A stretch of 64,000 nt of DNA from an uncultured Odoribacter sp. (GCA_900541415.1 UQJP01000002.1:113481-177480), one strand, 5' to 3'. Positions 17,815 through 27,673 are shown, counted from the first letter of the stretch. Notes: generated by a model not told the origin, from the letters alone. Program-made: numbers and translations.

Positions 17815-18543
17815 ATGAATGTTGTTATAGATATTGGAAATACCCGTACCAAATATGCCCTGTTCAACGGACAGGTTTTGGTGGAGGCGGGATATAACAT
17901 CGGAAAGATATTTGAAAGCCTGCAATTGCTGAAAGATAGCGGAGAGCGGGTGGATGTTTTTTTGTCGGGTAGCGGCAAGCTGGGCGAGCCGGTAAAGCTG
18001 GCTTTGAAAAAAAAGGCGGATACCTGGCTGGAAGCCTGTCCGGAAATGCCTTTGCCGATCCGGATCGGCTATGCAACCCCCGAAACTTTAGGGTTCGACC
18101 GGATTGCCAATTGCGTGGGCGGAATATCGCTTTTTGCCGGACGTCCGCTGCTGGTGATCGATTCGGGGACGGCCATTACCTATAATTATGTGGATGAAAA
18201 CGGAGTATTTATCGGGGGAAATATCGCTCCGGGCATGGAAATGAGGTTTCGGGGATTGCATCAGTTTACCGCCCGTTTACCCTATGTAGAGCCCAGGGAT
18301 CAATACGGAGGGATCGGGCTGACCACCGAAACGGCGATACGCAACGGGGTGATGGAAGGTATTTTGTTCGAGGTGGAGGGATATATTGCCCGTTTCCGGG
18401 ACGACCATGTGAATCCGAAAGTGATCGTTACCGGAGGAAATAGTTCTTTTTTAGAAGGCAGGCTTCCTGCTGAGGTGTATTTTTGTGCCGATTTAGGGTT
18501 TATTGGCCTGAATAGTATTCTGGAATTTCAAAAAAAACGTTAA
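17815..18543 (+). CDS. coaX: Type III pantothenate kinase
   Basis: 242 residues of the acetate/sugar-kinase/Hsp70-actin fold. The phosphate-1 loop is DIGNTRTKYALFNG at the N-terminus. IDSGTAITYNYV holds the catalytic-site Asp, and GGNIAPGMEMRFRGL is the family motif. It phosphorylates pantothenate, the first step of coenzyme A synthesis; type III enzymes are insensitive to CoA feedback. It lies in the usual Bacteroidales position before the TPR-lptC gene group. Confidence 0.94.
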   Translation: MNVVIDIGNTRTKYALFNGQVLVEAGYNIGKIFESLQLLKDSGERVDVFLSGSGKLGEPVKLALKKKADTWLEACPEMPLPIRIGYATPETLGFDRIANCVGGISLFAGRPLLVIDSGTAITYNYVDENGVFIGGNIAPGMEMRFRGLHQFTARLPYVEPRDQYGGIGLTTETAIRNGVMEGILFEVEGYIARFRDDHVNPKVIVTGGNSSFLEGRLPAEVYFCADLGFIGLNSILEFQKKR

Positions 18544-18594
18544 TTGCGTGCCAAAATTATATCTGAAATCGTATGCATTTAAAGAAAATATTGG

Positions 18595-18602
18595 TATTTT
18601 TG
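18595..18602 (+). promoter_or_regulatory. -7 box for the TPR-lptC run
   Basis: TATTTTTG followed by C matches TAnnTTTG, 64 bp before the TPR gene ATG. The -33 region is weak. Confidence 0.45.
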
Positions 18603-18666
18603 CGCTGAAAGGAGCAATTGTTTATATTTATACAATAACAATCAGGAAAACACAGGAGATCAGATC

Positions 18667-20004
18667 ATGAGAAAACTTATTGCTGTAGCATTCGGATTAT
18701 GTCTTTTGGGAGGCGTGGCTAAGGCCCAGACTTTGGAGTCGAAATTTGGACTGGATAGTATTAAAACGCTGGAGAATGCGTCTATTTATTCCGAGTTTGT
18801 AAAGCAGAAGAATTATAAAGATGCTTTGCCAGCATGGAGATACATTTTTAATAATGCGCCTGCTTTTCAGGTGAGTACCTACACGCGGGGGGAAGATATT
18901 ATGACCCACATGTTCAACCAAACCAAAAATCCTGCCTATATCGATTCTTTGATGATGGTATATGACCAGTGGATTAAGTATTTCGGAAACCATCCACGTT
19001 TGGGTGAAGGGTATGTCTTAGGGAAAAAAGGAGTGGCTTTGGCAACTTTAGGTGAAAAAACAGACGAAAATAGTAAGAAATCTTTCACCTATCTTGAAAA
19101 ATCCTTTGAAATCGAAGGAGCGAAGGCGCATCCGGTGGCTGTACAAAATATGTTCTTTGCAGCAGGAAACCTGTTGAAAAAAGACCTGATTACGAAGGAT
19201 GAATATATTGCCCTGTACCAGAAAGTGACCGCTTATGCTGAAAACGGTGAAAAAAATCCCGGGCCGAGAATAAAGCCGGAAGTTTACAAGGATGTGAAAG
19301 ACAGGGTTGTCGCCATGTTTTTCGATTCCGGTGTGGCTGACTGTGAAACATTGAACCAATTGCTTTCCAAACAATACGAGGCAGCGAAAGAAGATGTGGA
19401 TAATTTGAAGAAAATCGCCTCACTCCTGAGAAGAAGCGAATGTACGGATCTGCCGTTGTATGCGAGCGTTGCCGAACAATTATACAAAATAGATCCGTCG
19501 GCGGAAGCTGCATACAGCCTTTCCATGATGTTCATGAAACGTCAGGAGTTCGATAAGATGATCAGCTATTTGCAGGAGGCTATCGATAAGAGCGAAGACG
19601 ACATTCAGAAAGCCGATTATTATGTGAGAATGGCGGATGTCAAGCTGAGACAGAAACAATACCAGGCAGTTAAAACCAATGCTATGCAGGCGATAAAGCT
19701 GAACCCGAAACTCGGACAGCCTTATATGCTGATTGCGCAGGCTTACGCATACGCCAGCAAAGATTACGGCGAAGATGATTTCGACCATGCCGCAGTGTTC
19801 CTGGCTGCTGTGGATAAATTGCAGAGAGCTAAGCAGGTGGATCCGAATCTGACCGCTCAGGCGAATGAATTGATTGCGAATTATTCACAACATTTCCCTG
19901 ATAAGAGTGAGGCATTTTTCCGGGGTATTACCGAAGGAGCCAAAGTTACCTTAGGATCATGGATTAACGAAACAACCACAGCGCGTTTCAGACCGACAAA
20001 ATGA
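18667..20004 (+). CDS. Exported tetratricopeptide-repeat protein
   Basis: 445 residues. Signal peptide MRKLIAVAFGLCLLGGVAKAQ. The rest is helical and TPR-like, clearest in the C-terminal half (for example AAYSLSMMFMKRQEFDKMIS, and KADYYVRMADVKLRQKQYQ followed by a repeat ending LNPKLGQPYMLIAQAYAYA). TPR arrays are protein-binding scaffolds, and a periplasmic location is expected. Its last four bases overlap the lptC start (ATGA), so translation is coupled. The position ahead of lptC and the T9SS genes suggests an envelope-assembly role, but no partner is known to me. Confidence 0.8.
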   Translation: MRKLIAVAFGLCLLGGVAKAQTLESKFGLDSIKTLENASIYSEFVKQKNYKDALPAWRYIFNNAPAFQVSTYTRGEDIMTHMFNQTKNPAYIDSLMMVYDQWIKYFGNHPRLGEGYVLGKKGVALATLGEKTDENSKKSFTYLEKSFEIEGAKAHPVAVQNMFFAAGNLLKKDLITKDEYIALYQKVTAYAENGEKNPGPRIKPEVYKDVKDRVVAMFFDSGVADCETLNQLLSKQYEAAKEDVDNLKKIASLLRRSECTDLPLYASVAEQLYKIDPSAEAAYSLSMMFMKRQEFDKMISYLQEAIDKSEDDIQKADYYVRMADVKLRQKQYQAVKTNAMQAIKLNPKLGQPYMLIAQAYAYASKDYGEDDFDHAAVFLAAVDKLQRAKQVDPNLTAQANELIANYSQHFPDKSEAFFRGITEGAKVTLGSWINETTTARFRPTK

Positions 20005-20570
20005 TAATTTTTTCACGCATACGCATAAAAAGCATTACTGTTCTCCTGGGAGCAGTAATGCTTTTGTCTTGTAAGAACGATCTTAAAGATGTTGCTGCCA
20101 TTGTGGGGGAAGAACAACTTCGCCCGGTGATGAGCGGTGTCAATATGAATTTGATTTATTCCGATTCGGCAAGGATTCAGTATAAAGTGTTTACCCCTGA
20201 AATGTTGCAATTCGATTCGGAGAAAAAAAAATATAAGGAGTTTCCGAAGGGAATCCACGTGATTTCCTATGAAAAGGACGGGACGGAGCGGGGAACAGTC
20301 GATTCTAAATATGCCAAAAACCTGGAAAACGATATGCTGTGGGAACTGAGAAATCAGGTGGTGGTTATATCGGGAGATAAGAAACTGGAAACCGAACTGC
20401 TTTTTTGGAATACCGAAAAAGGGATTATCTATACCGACCGTTATGTGAGGCTTACGGATAAAGGAAACGTGATCGAGGGGAACAACGGGTTGGTTTCCGA
20501 TCAGGAATTGGAAAATCCGGTAATAAAAAATACTTCGGGTGAGGTGGAATTTGAAATGAAAAAACAATAA
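20001..20570 (+). CDS. lptC: LPS export periplasmic protein LptC
   Basis: 189 residues. An N-terminal lipoprotein-like signal ends VMLLSCKNDL, and a single beta-jellyroll follows with GVNMNLIYSDSARIQYKVFT, typical of Bacteroidota LptC. LptC receives lipopolysaccharide from the LptBFG transporter and hands it to LptA across the periplasm. A short form with a lipobox is usual in this phylum. It overlaps the TPR gene by four bases and ends six bases before the CNNM-type gene. Confidence 0.88.
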   Translation: MIIFSRIRIKSITVLLGAVMLLSCKNDLKDVAAIVGEEQLRPVMSGVNMNLIYSDSARIQYKVFTPEMLQFDSEKKKYKEFPKGIHVISYEKDGTERGTVDSKYAKNLENDMLWELRNQVVVISGDKKLETELLFWNTEKGIIYTDRYVRLTDKGNVIEGNNGLVSDQELENPVIKNTSGEVEFEMKKQ

Positions 20571-20576
20571 TACCGG

Positions 20577-21830
20577 ATGTCGTCGGCCATTATTATCATA
20601 TTGATCTGTCTGCTGTTATCGGCATTCTTTTCAGGAATGGAAATTGCATTCCTGACTTCCAATAAATTGCGGATAGAGATCGATAAATCGAACAAGGGAA
20701 TTGCCCAGACATTGATCGATTTGTTCGTGTCGAATTCAGGAATGTATATCACGACCATGTTGGTGGGGAATAATGTCGTAATGGTGATTTACGGTATTTT
20801 CATGTCGGAGTTTTTGGCACAAAAGCTGGCGGTATTCCATTTTTCGCTGGGGGTAGAACTGTTTCTGGAAACGGTGATTTCCACCCTGATTATTTTGGTG
20901 ATGGCGGAATTTCTGCCAAAGACGATTTTCCGTTTGCGTTCGAACCTGTTTTTAAAAATCTTTGCCGTTCCCGTATTCCTGTTTTATCTGCTGTTTTTCC
21001 CGTTGTCTTATTTCTCCGTGTGGCTGGGAGGCCTCCTGCTGAAACTGGTGACAGGTAAAAAACTCACCCAAAAGGAGTCTAACCGTGCTTTTGGCAAAGT
21101 GGATTTGAACAACCTGATCGAAGAAGGGGAAACCTATAATAATGAGGAAAACGAAAGCCATGAAATCAAGCTTTTCCGCAACGCCCTCGATTTTTCGGAG
21201 GTGAAGTTGCGTGAATGTATTGTTCCCCGTCCTGATGTGGTGGCTTTGCCGATCGACAGTTCCATCGAAGAGCTTACCGAAATGTTTATCCAGTCCGGGT
21301 TGTCCCGGATATTGATCTATAAAGAAAGCATAGACGACATTATCGGCTATGTGCATCTGTCGTCCCTGTTCCGGAATCCGGAAACAATCTCGAAAGCATT
21401 GAGCAAAGCGATCATTGTGCCTGAAACGATGTCTGCACAGCGTCTGCTGAACCTGTTTATCCGGGAGCAGAAGAGTATCGCCGTGGTGGTGGATGAGTTC
21501 GGCATCACGGCCGGAATTGTCACCATAGAAGACATTATGGAAGAAATTTTCGGAGAGATAGAGGACGAGCATGACCATGTGAATTTAAAAGAGCTGGTGG
21601 TGTCGGATCATGAATATATTTTTTCCGGGCGTTTGGAGGTGGATTACCTGAATGAAAAATATCATTTGGGGTTGGAAGAGAGTGAAGAATATGAAACGCT
21701 GGCCGGGTTTGTGTTATATTACAATGAAAACATTCCCCAGGAAGGCGAAAGCGTGGTTGTAAATGACATTACTTTTGAAATCTTGAGTGTTAAAAATGCA
21801 AGAATTGAGGAAATAAAGGTGATCGTGTGA
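20577..21830 (+). CDS. CNNM/CorC-type membrane protein with CBS pair (HlyC/CorC family, GldE-like)
   Basis: 417 residues. DUF21 membrane domain with about four helices (residues 1-150; LLLSAFFSGMEIAFLTSNKL is diagnostic), a CBS domain pair (about 200-325; IVPRPDVVALPIDSSIEELT and GIVTIEDIMEEIFGEIEDEH), and a C-terminal CorC_HlyC domain (about 335-417). Relatives act in magnesium or cobalt homeostasis, and a Flavobacterium relative is called GldE. It follows lptC by six bases and is probably cotranscribed with it. Transport activity here is inferred from family only. Confidence 0.9.
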   Translation: MSSAIIIILICLLLSAFFSGMEIAFLTSNKLRIEIDKSNKGIAQTLIDLFVSNSGMYITTMLVGNNVVMVIYGIFMSEFLAQKLAVFHFSLGVELFLETVISTLIILVMAEFLPKTIFRLRSNLFLKIFAVPVFLFYLLFFPLSYFSVWLGGLLLKLVTGKKLTQKESNRAFGKVDLNNLIEEGETYNNEENESHEIKLFRNALDFSEVKLRECIVPRPDVVALPIDSSIEELTEMFIQSGLSRILIYKESIDDIIGYVHLSSLFRNPETISKALSKAIIVPETMSAQRLLNLFIREQKSIAVVVDEFGITAGIVTIEDIMEEIFGEIEDEHDHVNLKELVVSDHEYIFSGRLEVDYLNEKYHLGLEESEEYETLAGFVLYYNENIPQEGESVVVNDITFEILSVKNARIEEIKVIV

Positions 21831-21883
21831 TTTTTTTTGTTTAGTTTTGTTGCGAAATTTGGCAAGCTTTTACAAATTTTGGT

Positions 21884-21891
21884 TATTTTTA
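21884..21891 (+). promoter_or_regulatory. Possible -7 box for the T9SS operon
   Basis: TATTTTTA differs from TAnnTTTG only in the last base. A TTTG at 21858-21861 lies 22 nt upstream, slightly far. If real, it places the mRNA start just before the second ATG of porP (21923) and argues against the first ATG at 21899. Confidence 0.35.
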
Positions 21892-21922
21892 CAGCAAAAT
21901 GCTAAACATTGGACCAAGTGCG

Positions 21923-22870
21923 ATGAGAGGTGGTATTATCATGATTGTTTTATTGGCAATAGCATGTTCTGTGAAAGCACAGCAAGATCCGCAGTTTAGC
22001 CAGAACAGGTTGAATCACATGACTGTCAATCCGGCTTTTGCCGGAGAGGAGGGACGTTGGATGGTTTCGGGCATATACCGTAACCAATGGCAGAAGATGG
22101 ACGGTGCGCCTGAAACTTATGCTTTTAATGTAGATACGCCGTTGAAAATAAGGAGTGTGAACGGAGGTATCGGTTTAAATATGATGAGTGATAAGCTGGG
22201 AATGCAAACCAATTTGTTTTTAATGCTGAATTACTCGTATAAGCACAGGCTTAATTTTGGTGTATTGAGTGTTGGTATCAAAGCGGGGGTGGTAAATGCA
22301 AAAATAGAAGGTGAATACTATATTCCGAGCGGTGATCGTTATACCAGGCCGGAAGATGATGAAGCTTTGGGCGGATCGAGTGCCCATGTTTCGAAAATGA
22401 TGTTGGACGCCGGAGTCGGCATGTTCTTGTCTGGAAGGAAATACTATGCGGGAGTTTCATTGTCCCACATCACAAAGCCTAAAATGACGATAGGACAGAT
22501 AGGGGAGTTCTTTTTTGCGCCACATATGTATTTTTCCGGAGGATATACGTTTGAGTTGTCCCCGGTATTTGATTTACAACCTTCTGCGTTTATTCAGACA
22601 GACTTTGTCAGTTCACAATACACGATGAATGCGAGCGCTATTTATAAAAAAAGATATTGGGGCGGGCTTTCTTACCGATATGAAGAATCGGTAATATTTA
22701 TGGGAGGTCTGGAACTGAAAGACGGATTTATGGTGGGATATAGTTATGACTGGAATGTGTCGGGGGTGGGGAAATATACAGGAGGTTCACATGAAGTGAC
22801 TCTATCTTACAGTTTTGGGTTGAATGTGGGAAAGCGGGAGAAGTTATATAAAAGTGTCAGATTTTTGTAA
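21923..22870 (+). CDS. porP: PorP/SprF-family type IX secretion outer membrane protein
   Basis: About 315 residues from the ATG at 21923 (MRGGIIMIVLLAIACSVKAQ, a good signal peptide). An ATG eight codons upstream is possible but adds a poor leader. The mature start QQDPQFSQNRLNHMTVNPAFAGE is the PorP/SprF hallmark: it begins the beta-barrel that anchors substrates or the attachment complex at the outer membrane. A long series of barrel strands follows. It is the first gene of the porP-gldKLMN operon and lies 11 bp before gldK. Confidence 0.93.
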   Translation: MRGGIIMIVLLAIACSVKAQQDPQFSQNRLNHMTVNPAFAGEEGRWMVSGIYRNQWQKMDGAPETYAFNVDTPLKIRSVNGGIGLNMMSDKLGMQTNLFLMLNYSYKHRLNFGVLSVGIKAGVVNAKIEGEYYIPSGDRYTRPEDDEALGGSSAHVSKMMLDAGVGMFLSGRKYYAGVSLSHITKPKMTIGQIGEFFFAPHMYFSGGYTFELSPVFDLQPSAFIQTDFVSSQYTMNASAIYKKRYWGGLSYRYEESVIFMGGLELKDGFMVGYSYDWNVSGVGKYTGGSHEVTLSYSFGLNVGKREKLYKSVRFL

Positions 22871-22881
22871 AATAATATATT

Positions 22882-24201
22882 ATGTACATAAAGCGGTTAG
22901 TTTTTCTCTTTATTGCCTCGATAATGGTTGGCTGCTCTCCTTATAACGGGGGAGGTGAACTCGTAGGCACACGTAAAGTAAAGAAGTGGTTTGAGCCACA
23001 GCCGTATGGAATGGTGTTGATACCTACCGGGAGTTTGAATATCGGGAATAACGACGAGGATATAACATGGTCGATGTCTGCTTCTACGAAGACAGTTTCT
23101 ATTCCGGCATTCTGGATGGACGAAACTGAAATCACGAACGACGAATATCGGCAGTTTGTAGCCTGGGTGATCGATTCTATCCGGAGGCAGCGTTTGGTGG
23201 ACGAAGGGCATGATGAATTCCTGATGCAGGGACGTAAAGGTGAGATTTTAGAGCCGCCCCGTTTGAATTACCGTACCCGGATCGATATGCGTAACGAGGA
23301 ATATAAGGAGGTATTGAGCGGCATGCTGTATCAGGGTGATGACCGTGTGGGAGGCGATGGGCTGGATGTCCGTAAGCTGGAGTATGCATATACATACTAT
23401 GACTTTGCACAGGCTGCCCGTAACGACCGTTTTTATGATCCTGAATCCGGGACTTATAGAGGCGGTTATGTTATTAATTCCAACGGAGAGAAAGAGGCGA
23501 TCAAGGGACGCGGTTCCTTTATCATGAAATATAAGGTGAAGATATATCCCGATACCCTTTGCTGGTTGAAAGACTTTACCTACACCTATAACGAGCCGTT
23601 TGTGAGGGAGTATTTCTCGCATGTGGGATATGACAACTATCCGGTGGTAGGAATCAACTGGCATCAGGCAAGGGCTTTTTGTAGCTGGCGGACATCGCTG
23701 TTCAACAACAATTCCGCTTCCAGAGTGCAGGAATGGCGTTTGCCGAACGAAGCCGAATGGGAATATGCCGCCAGAGGAGGCCTGAGCGGGGCGACTTATC
23801 CCTGGGGAGGTCCTTACACCCGTAACCCGAAAGGTTGTTTCCTGGCGAACTTCAAACCGATGCGTGGTAACTATGTCAGCGACGGAGGTTTTACGACCGT
23901 TCCGGTGGGTACTTATGAGCCTAACGGATACGGATTGTATGATATGGCAGGTAATGTAGCCGAATGGACAAATGACTCTTACGATGAATCGGCTTATGAA
24001 CTGACAAACGATCTGAGCCCGTATTATCAGATTACCGCAAAGAAAACAGACAATAAGATACATAAACGTAAAGTGATCCGCGGGGGATCGTGGAAAGATG
24101 TGGCATACTTCTTACAGTGTGGTGTGAAAACTTATGAGTATCAGGATTCCTGCAGAAGCTTTATCGGTTTCCGTACAGTTAGAACAAGAATAGAATTTTA
24201 A
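22882..24201 (+). CDS. gldK: T9SS ring lipoprotein GldK/PorK
   Basis: 439 residues. Lipoprotein signal with lipobox IMVGC|SP at about residue 18, then a formylglycine-generating-enzyme/SUMF1-like fold (FWMDETEITNDEYRQFVAWV, WRLPNEAEWEYAARGG, GNVAEWTNDSYD, RKVIRGGSWKD). In type IX secretion this fold is structural rather than catalytic: GldK forms the outer-membrane-attached periplasmic ring with GldN. It lies between porP and gldL. Confidence 0.95.
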   Translation: MYIKRLVFLFIASIMVGCSPYNGGGELVGTRKVKKWFEPQPYGMVLIPTGSLNIGNNDEDITWSMSASTKTVSIPAFWMDETEITNDEYRQFVAWVIDSIRRQRLVDEGHDEFLMQGRKGEILEPPRLNYRTRIDMRNEEYKEVLSGMLYQGDDRVGGDGLDVRKLEYAYTYYDFAQAARNDRFYDPESGTYRGGYVINSNGEKEAIKGRGSFIMKYKVKIYPDTLCWLKDFTYTYNEPFVREYFSHVGYDNYPVVGINWHQARAFCSWRTSLFNNNSASRVQEWRLPNEAEWEYAARGGLSGATYPWGGPYTRNPKGCFLANFKPMRGNYVSDGGFTTVPVGTYEPNGYGLYDMAGNVAEWTNDSYDESAYELTNDLSPYYQITAKKTDNKIHKRKVIRGGSWKDVAYFLQCGVKTYEYQDSCRSFIGFRTVRTRIEF

Positions 24202-24216
24202 TAAAGGTTACAAGTT

Positions 24217-25206
24217 ATGAAAGTATTTCAGACAAAGGCGTATAAAGTTATCATCGGGTATGTATATGGGTGGGGAGCAACAGCCGTGATTATAGGCGCT
24301 TTGTTTAAAATTATGCACTTCCCGTATGCAGGATTAATCCTGACTGTTGGTATGCTTGTGGAAGCATTTATATTTTTCGTTTCGGCGTTTGAGCCTGCTA
24401 TGGAACATTATGATTGGGCAAGGGTTTTCCCGGTATTGGGAAAAAGCGGCGCCGACTGGGACAAGGAAGGTTCGAACGGGATTGCAGCACCGATGGGTGC
24501 GCCGATGGCCGCTTCGATGCAGGCCGGAACCGTTACGGCTCCTTCTGCTGTGAATGCGAATGTGGATTTGGGACTGGAATCTGCCGACCTGGACAAACTG
24601 AAAGCAGGGATTAATAAGATTGCTGAAACCGCAGATAATTTTGCCGGAATCGTGGGAGATGCCCCGGAAGTAGCCCGGAAATTGGCGAAAGCTTCGGCTT
24701 CTTTCGAGGAACTGGGCGAACGTACGCAGGAAGTGGGAAAAGTGCTGGAAACTTCGGTGAAGGGATTGGCAGGCGGATGTGAAGAAATCAATAAAATCTT
24801 ATTGGAATCTACACAGGATTTGACAAGCCGCATAAAAACCAATTGCGAAAAATTGTCTACAACGATGGGACAGTCGGCAGACAATTTCGACACCTTGGGA
24901 AAGATTATGGACGAGCAATTGAAAAATGTAAAATCGCAAGCAGAGAATTATACGCAGCAAATTTCTGCCATCAATAAGAATATCAGTGCGTTGAATGCCC
25001 TCTATGAATTACAGATTCATGAGACACAGGATTGTCTGGAGTCGTTCCGCGGTATGCAGGGCGATATGAATGAGATGCTGGAACACGTATCCCTGAGTGT
25101 GGATAGTGCGAAACTGTTCAAACAAGAGTCGCAGCAGTTAGCCAATAACGTGGCTTCCTTGAATTCGGTTTATGGCAATATGCTGAGCGTAGTTAATAAC
25201 AATTGA
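24217..25206 (+). CDS. gldL: T9SS motor protein GldL/PorL
   Basis: 329 residues. Two N-terminal membrane helices (about 8-28 and 38-58); the second carries the Glu of VGMLVEAFIFFVSAF that is implicated in proton-motive-force use. A long cytoplasmic coiled-coil-rich region follows (about 110-329; KLAKASASFEELGERTQEVG). With GldM it forms the rotary motor that powers type IX secretion and, in gliders, motility. The Gly/Ala/Met-rich linker (about 87-106, APMGAPMAASMQAG) is low-complexity. The gene is 15 bp after gldK and 18 bp before gldM. Confidence 0.95.
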   Translation: MKVFQTKAYKVIIGYVYGWGATAVIIGALFKIMHFPYAGLILTVGMLVEAFIFFVSAFEPAMEHYDWARVFPVLGKSGADWDKEGSNGIAAPMGAPMAASMQAGTVTAPSAVNANVDLGLESADLDKLKAGINKIAETADNFAGIVGDAPEVARKLAKASASFEELGERTQEVGKVLETSVKGLAGGCEEINKILLESTQDLTSRIKTNCEKLSTTMGQSADNFDTLGKIMDEQLKNVKSQAENYTQQISAINKNISALNALYELQIHETQDCLESFRGMQGDMNEMLEHVSLSVDSAKLFKQESQQLANNVASLNSVYGNMLSVVNNN

Positions 25207-25224
25207 TAAGAAGGAGAATTTCCG

Positions 25225-26766
25225 ATGGGTGCAAAAAATTGTCCAGAGACACCGAGGCAAAAGATGATAGGTATGATGTATCTGGTGCTGACAGCAATGT
25301 TGGCATTGAATGTGTCGGCCGATGTTTTGGAAGCTTTTACGAAGGTGCAACATGGATTGACTTCTACTATTGCGAATTTCAGCAAGAAAAATGCTGAAAT
25401 GTACAATGAAATTGAGATGGCCTATAACCTCAACCAGGCAAAAGTGGCAGGGGTGAGAGATAAGGCTCTGAAAATAAAATCGGAGGCGGAAGGGCTGATC
25501 AAATATATCGAAGATCTGAAAGTTCACATGGTGGAGCTTGCCGACGGGGAAGAAGCGGATGTGATGAATATTAAGGCAAAAGATAACCTGGATATTGGGG
25601 GACAGGTGATGATCACCCAGGGAAAAGGGAAAGAGTTGAAGAAAAAAATCGAAGATTTCCGGGAACTTTTGTTGAGTAATATTTCTCCGAAAGACTCTGT
25701 GTTAAGGCATACGATTTCCGATAACCTGAACACAAACGCCCCGAAACCCGTGGACGGAGAATTTAAATCCTGGGAGTCCTCGAAATTTGAGAGTATTCCG
25801 TTGGTGGGAGTGGTGACCTTATTGACGATGTATCAGACAGACCTGTTGAATGCCGAAGCCGATGTGGTGAGATACCTGTTTTCTTCTATGGATGCGGAAT
25901 CGTTCAAATTCAATAAGCTGGCCGCGCTGGTTATCCCGGAATCGAAATATGTGTTGAAAGGCGAAACGTTTAAGGCACGGATCATGTTGGCCGCCGTGGA
26001 TACTACCCAAAGACCTCAGATTATTGCGAACGGGCGGCAGGTTGGTTATCAGGGCGACTTCGGATATTATTCCGAGCCGGCTACTACGGTGGGATTCCGC
26101 AAGGTGAAAGGTGTGATTAATTATATCACTCCGTCGGGAACTACTTTACCGAGGGAGTTTGAAATGGAATATGAGGTGGCAGAACCGGCTGTGGTGATCT
26201 CTCCCACCAAAATGAATGTGTTTTATGTAGGTGTCGACAATCCGGTGTCTTTGGCTGCTCCGGGAATATCCCCGGAGGCGATCGAAGCCCAGATCACAAA
26301 CGGCACGATCACCAAAACACAGAGCGGAAGCTACACCGTGCGTCCGCAGGTGGCAGGAAAAGAGTGTGCGATCACCGTGTATGCCAATATGCAGGGGCAA
26401 AAGAGGGAATTGCAGACACAACGTTTCCGCGTGAAGGATGTGCCCGACCCTGTTGCTAAAGTGAATGGACTGCGGGGCGGATCTATCCGTAAAAACGTGT
26501 TGGTGGCTGCCGGACAGGTGGATGCTGAAATGGAGAACTTCGATTTCGATATGAAATTTACCGTAGATAATTTTAGTGTCTATACGACGATCGACGGATA
26601 CGGACAGGAAGAAACCCGGTCGAATAAAGCGAAATTCAGTGATGCACAGATCAAATTGATCAACAAGCTGAAACGGGGACAAACCCTGATGATTGAAAAC
26701 ATCATCGTGAAAGGGCCGGATGGCTCTACCCGTAAATTGCCGTCGATTCCGTTTAAAATTGAGTAA
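25225..26766 (+). CDS. gldM: T9SS motor/shaft protein GldM/PorM
   Basis: 513 residues. Starts MGAKNCPETPRQKMIGMMYL and has a single N-terminal membrane helix (about 14-34, with the conserved Arg before it). Four periplasmic domains follow (D1 helical, D2-D4 Ig-like beta), as known for GldM structures. The homodimer spans the periplasm from the GldL ring to the GldK/N ring and transmits torque. It ends SRKLPSIPFKIE-like (TRKLPSIPFKIE). Gene length and order agree with the family. Confidence 0.96.
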   Translation: MGAKNCPETPRQKMIGMMYLVLTAMLALNVSADVLEAFTKVQHGLTSTIANFSKKNAEMYNEIEMAYNLNQAKVAGVRDKALKIKSEAEGLIKYIEDLKVHMVELADGEEADVMNIKAKDNLDIGGQVMITQGKGKELKKKIEDFRELLLSNISPKDSVLRHTISDNLNTNAPKPVDGEFKSWESSKFESIPLVGVVTLLTMYQTDLLNAEADVVRYLFSSMDAESFKFNKLAALVIPESKYVLKGETFKARIMLAAVDTTQRPQIIANGRQVGYQGDFGYYSEPATTVGFRKVKGVINYITPSGTTLPREFEMEYEVAEPAVVISPTKMNVFYVGVDNPVSLAAPGISPEAIEAQITNGTITKTQSGSYTVRPQVAGKECAITVYANMQGQKRELQTQRFRVKDVPDPVAKVNGLRGGSIRKNVLVAAGQVDAEMENFDFDMKFTVDNFSVYTTIDGYGQEETRSNKAKFSDAQIKLINKLKRGQTLMIENIIVKGPDGSTRKLPSIPFKIE

Positions 26767-26777
26767 AAATAAAGGAT

Positions 26778-27617
26778 ATGTTCAATAAAGTGATATTCGT
26801 TTTGATGATGCTGGCTTTATCAGTGTCGTATGCAAATGCTCAGACTTCAAAAGCTTTTTTTGATAACATCATCAAAAACGAAGATGAAGAGCAGAAAGCC
26901 CCGATCGAGCTGCCCCATGTGGAACGGGCCGATATGATCTGGTATAAAACGGTGTGGAGGGAATTGATATTGAAGGAGAAAATGAATTTGCCGTTGTATT
27001 ATCCGACAGTTCCGATGGACGGTAGAATATCGTTGATCGACCTGATGCTGGAAGGCATAGAAAAATCGTTCAAAACGGCTTATGAAGACGATGAATTGAC
27101 CACTCCGATTTCTTATGCTCAGATTAAGGAGAAATTCGGCGCAACGGCCGACACCCTTACCCGCAGGAACAGCGAAACGGGAGAAATGGAGAAAATCACC
27201 GTGAGCGCGGAAATGCATACCGACGAAGTGAAGCGTTTGCAGGTGAAAGAATTGTGGTTTTTCAACAGGAGGACTTCCCGCCTGGAGGTGCGTATCATCG
27301 CCCTGTGTCCGATCCGTGAATACGCGAAAGACGAAATGGAAGGACTGCAAAAACGGGTATTGTTTTGGATTGATTACGGCGAATTCCGCGACCTCTTTGC
27401 CAAACGGCGGGTGTTTAATTTCCAGAATAACGCCATGCGCATGAGTTTCGACGATGTGTTCCTGAAACGTTATTTCAGTTCCCGTATCATTAAGGAATCG
27501 AATCCTTATGATAACCGTTCCATTCAGAGCTACTCCACCGGGATGGATGCTGTGCTGGAGTCCGACCGGATTAAAAAAGAAGTTTTCGAACTCGAACAGG
27601 ATTTGTGGGAATATTAA
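26778..27617 (+). CDS. gldN: T9SS periplasmic ring protein GldN/PorN
   Basis: 279 residues. Signal peptide ending SVSYANAQ, then the GldN family core: VERADMIWYKTVWRELILKE, YYPTVPMDGRISLIDLML, and VFNFQNNAMRMSFDDVFLKR near the C-terminus. It binds GldK to form the outer ring that contacts GldM. It is the last gene of the operon and is followed by a strong bidirectional terminator. Confidence 0.95.
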   Translation: MFNKVIFVLMMLALSVSYANAQTSKAFFDNIIKNEDEEQKAPIELPHVERADMIWYKTVWRELILKEKMNLPLYYPTVPMDGRISLIDLMLEGIEKSFKTAYEDDELTTPISYAQIKEKFGATADTLTRRNSETGEMEKITVSAEMHTDEVKRLQVKELWFFNRRTSRLEVRIIALCPIREYAKDEMEGLQKRVLFWIDYGEFRDLFAKRRVFNFQNNAMRMSFDDVFLKRYFSSRIIKESNPYDNRSIQSYSTGMDAVLESDRIKKEVFELEQDLWEY

Positions 27618-27673
27618 CCTTTTGCTGCCGGAAAAGCGATACGAATGATCCGTCGGGCTAAGGGAATAGATAA

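Noticed and set aside
23248..24063. A 271-codon open frame antisense to gldK
   Set aside because: Shadow of a conserved coding sequence; no start context or family resemblance.
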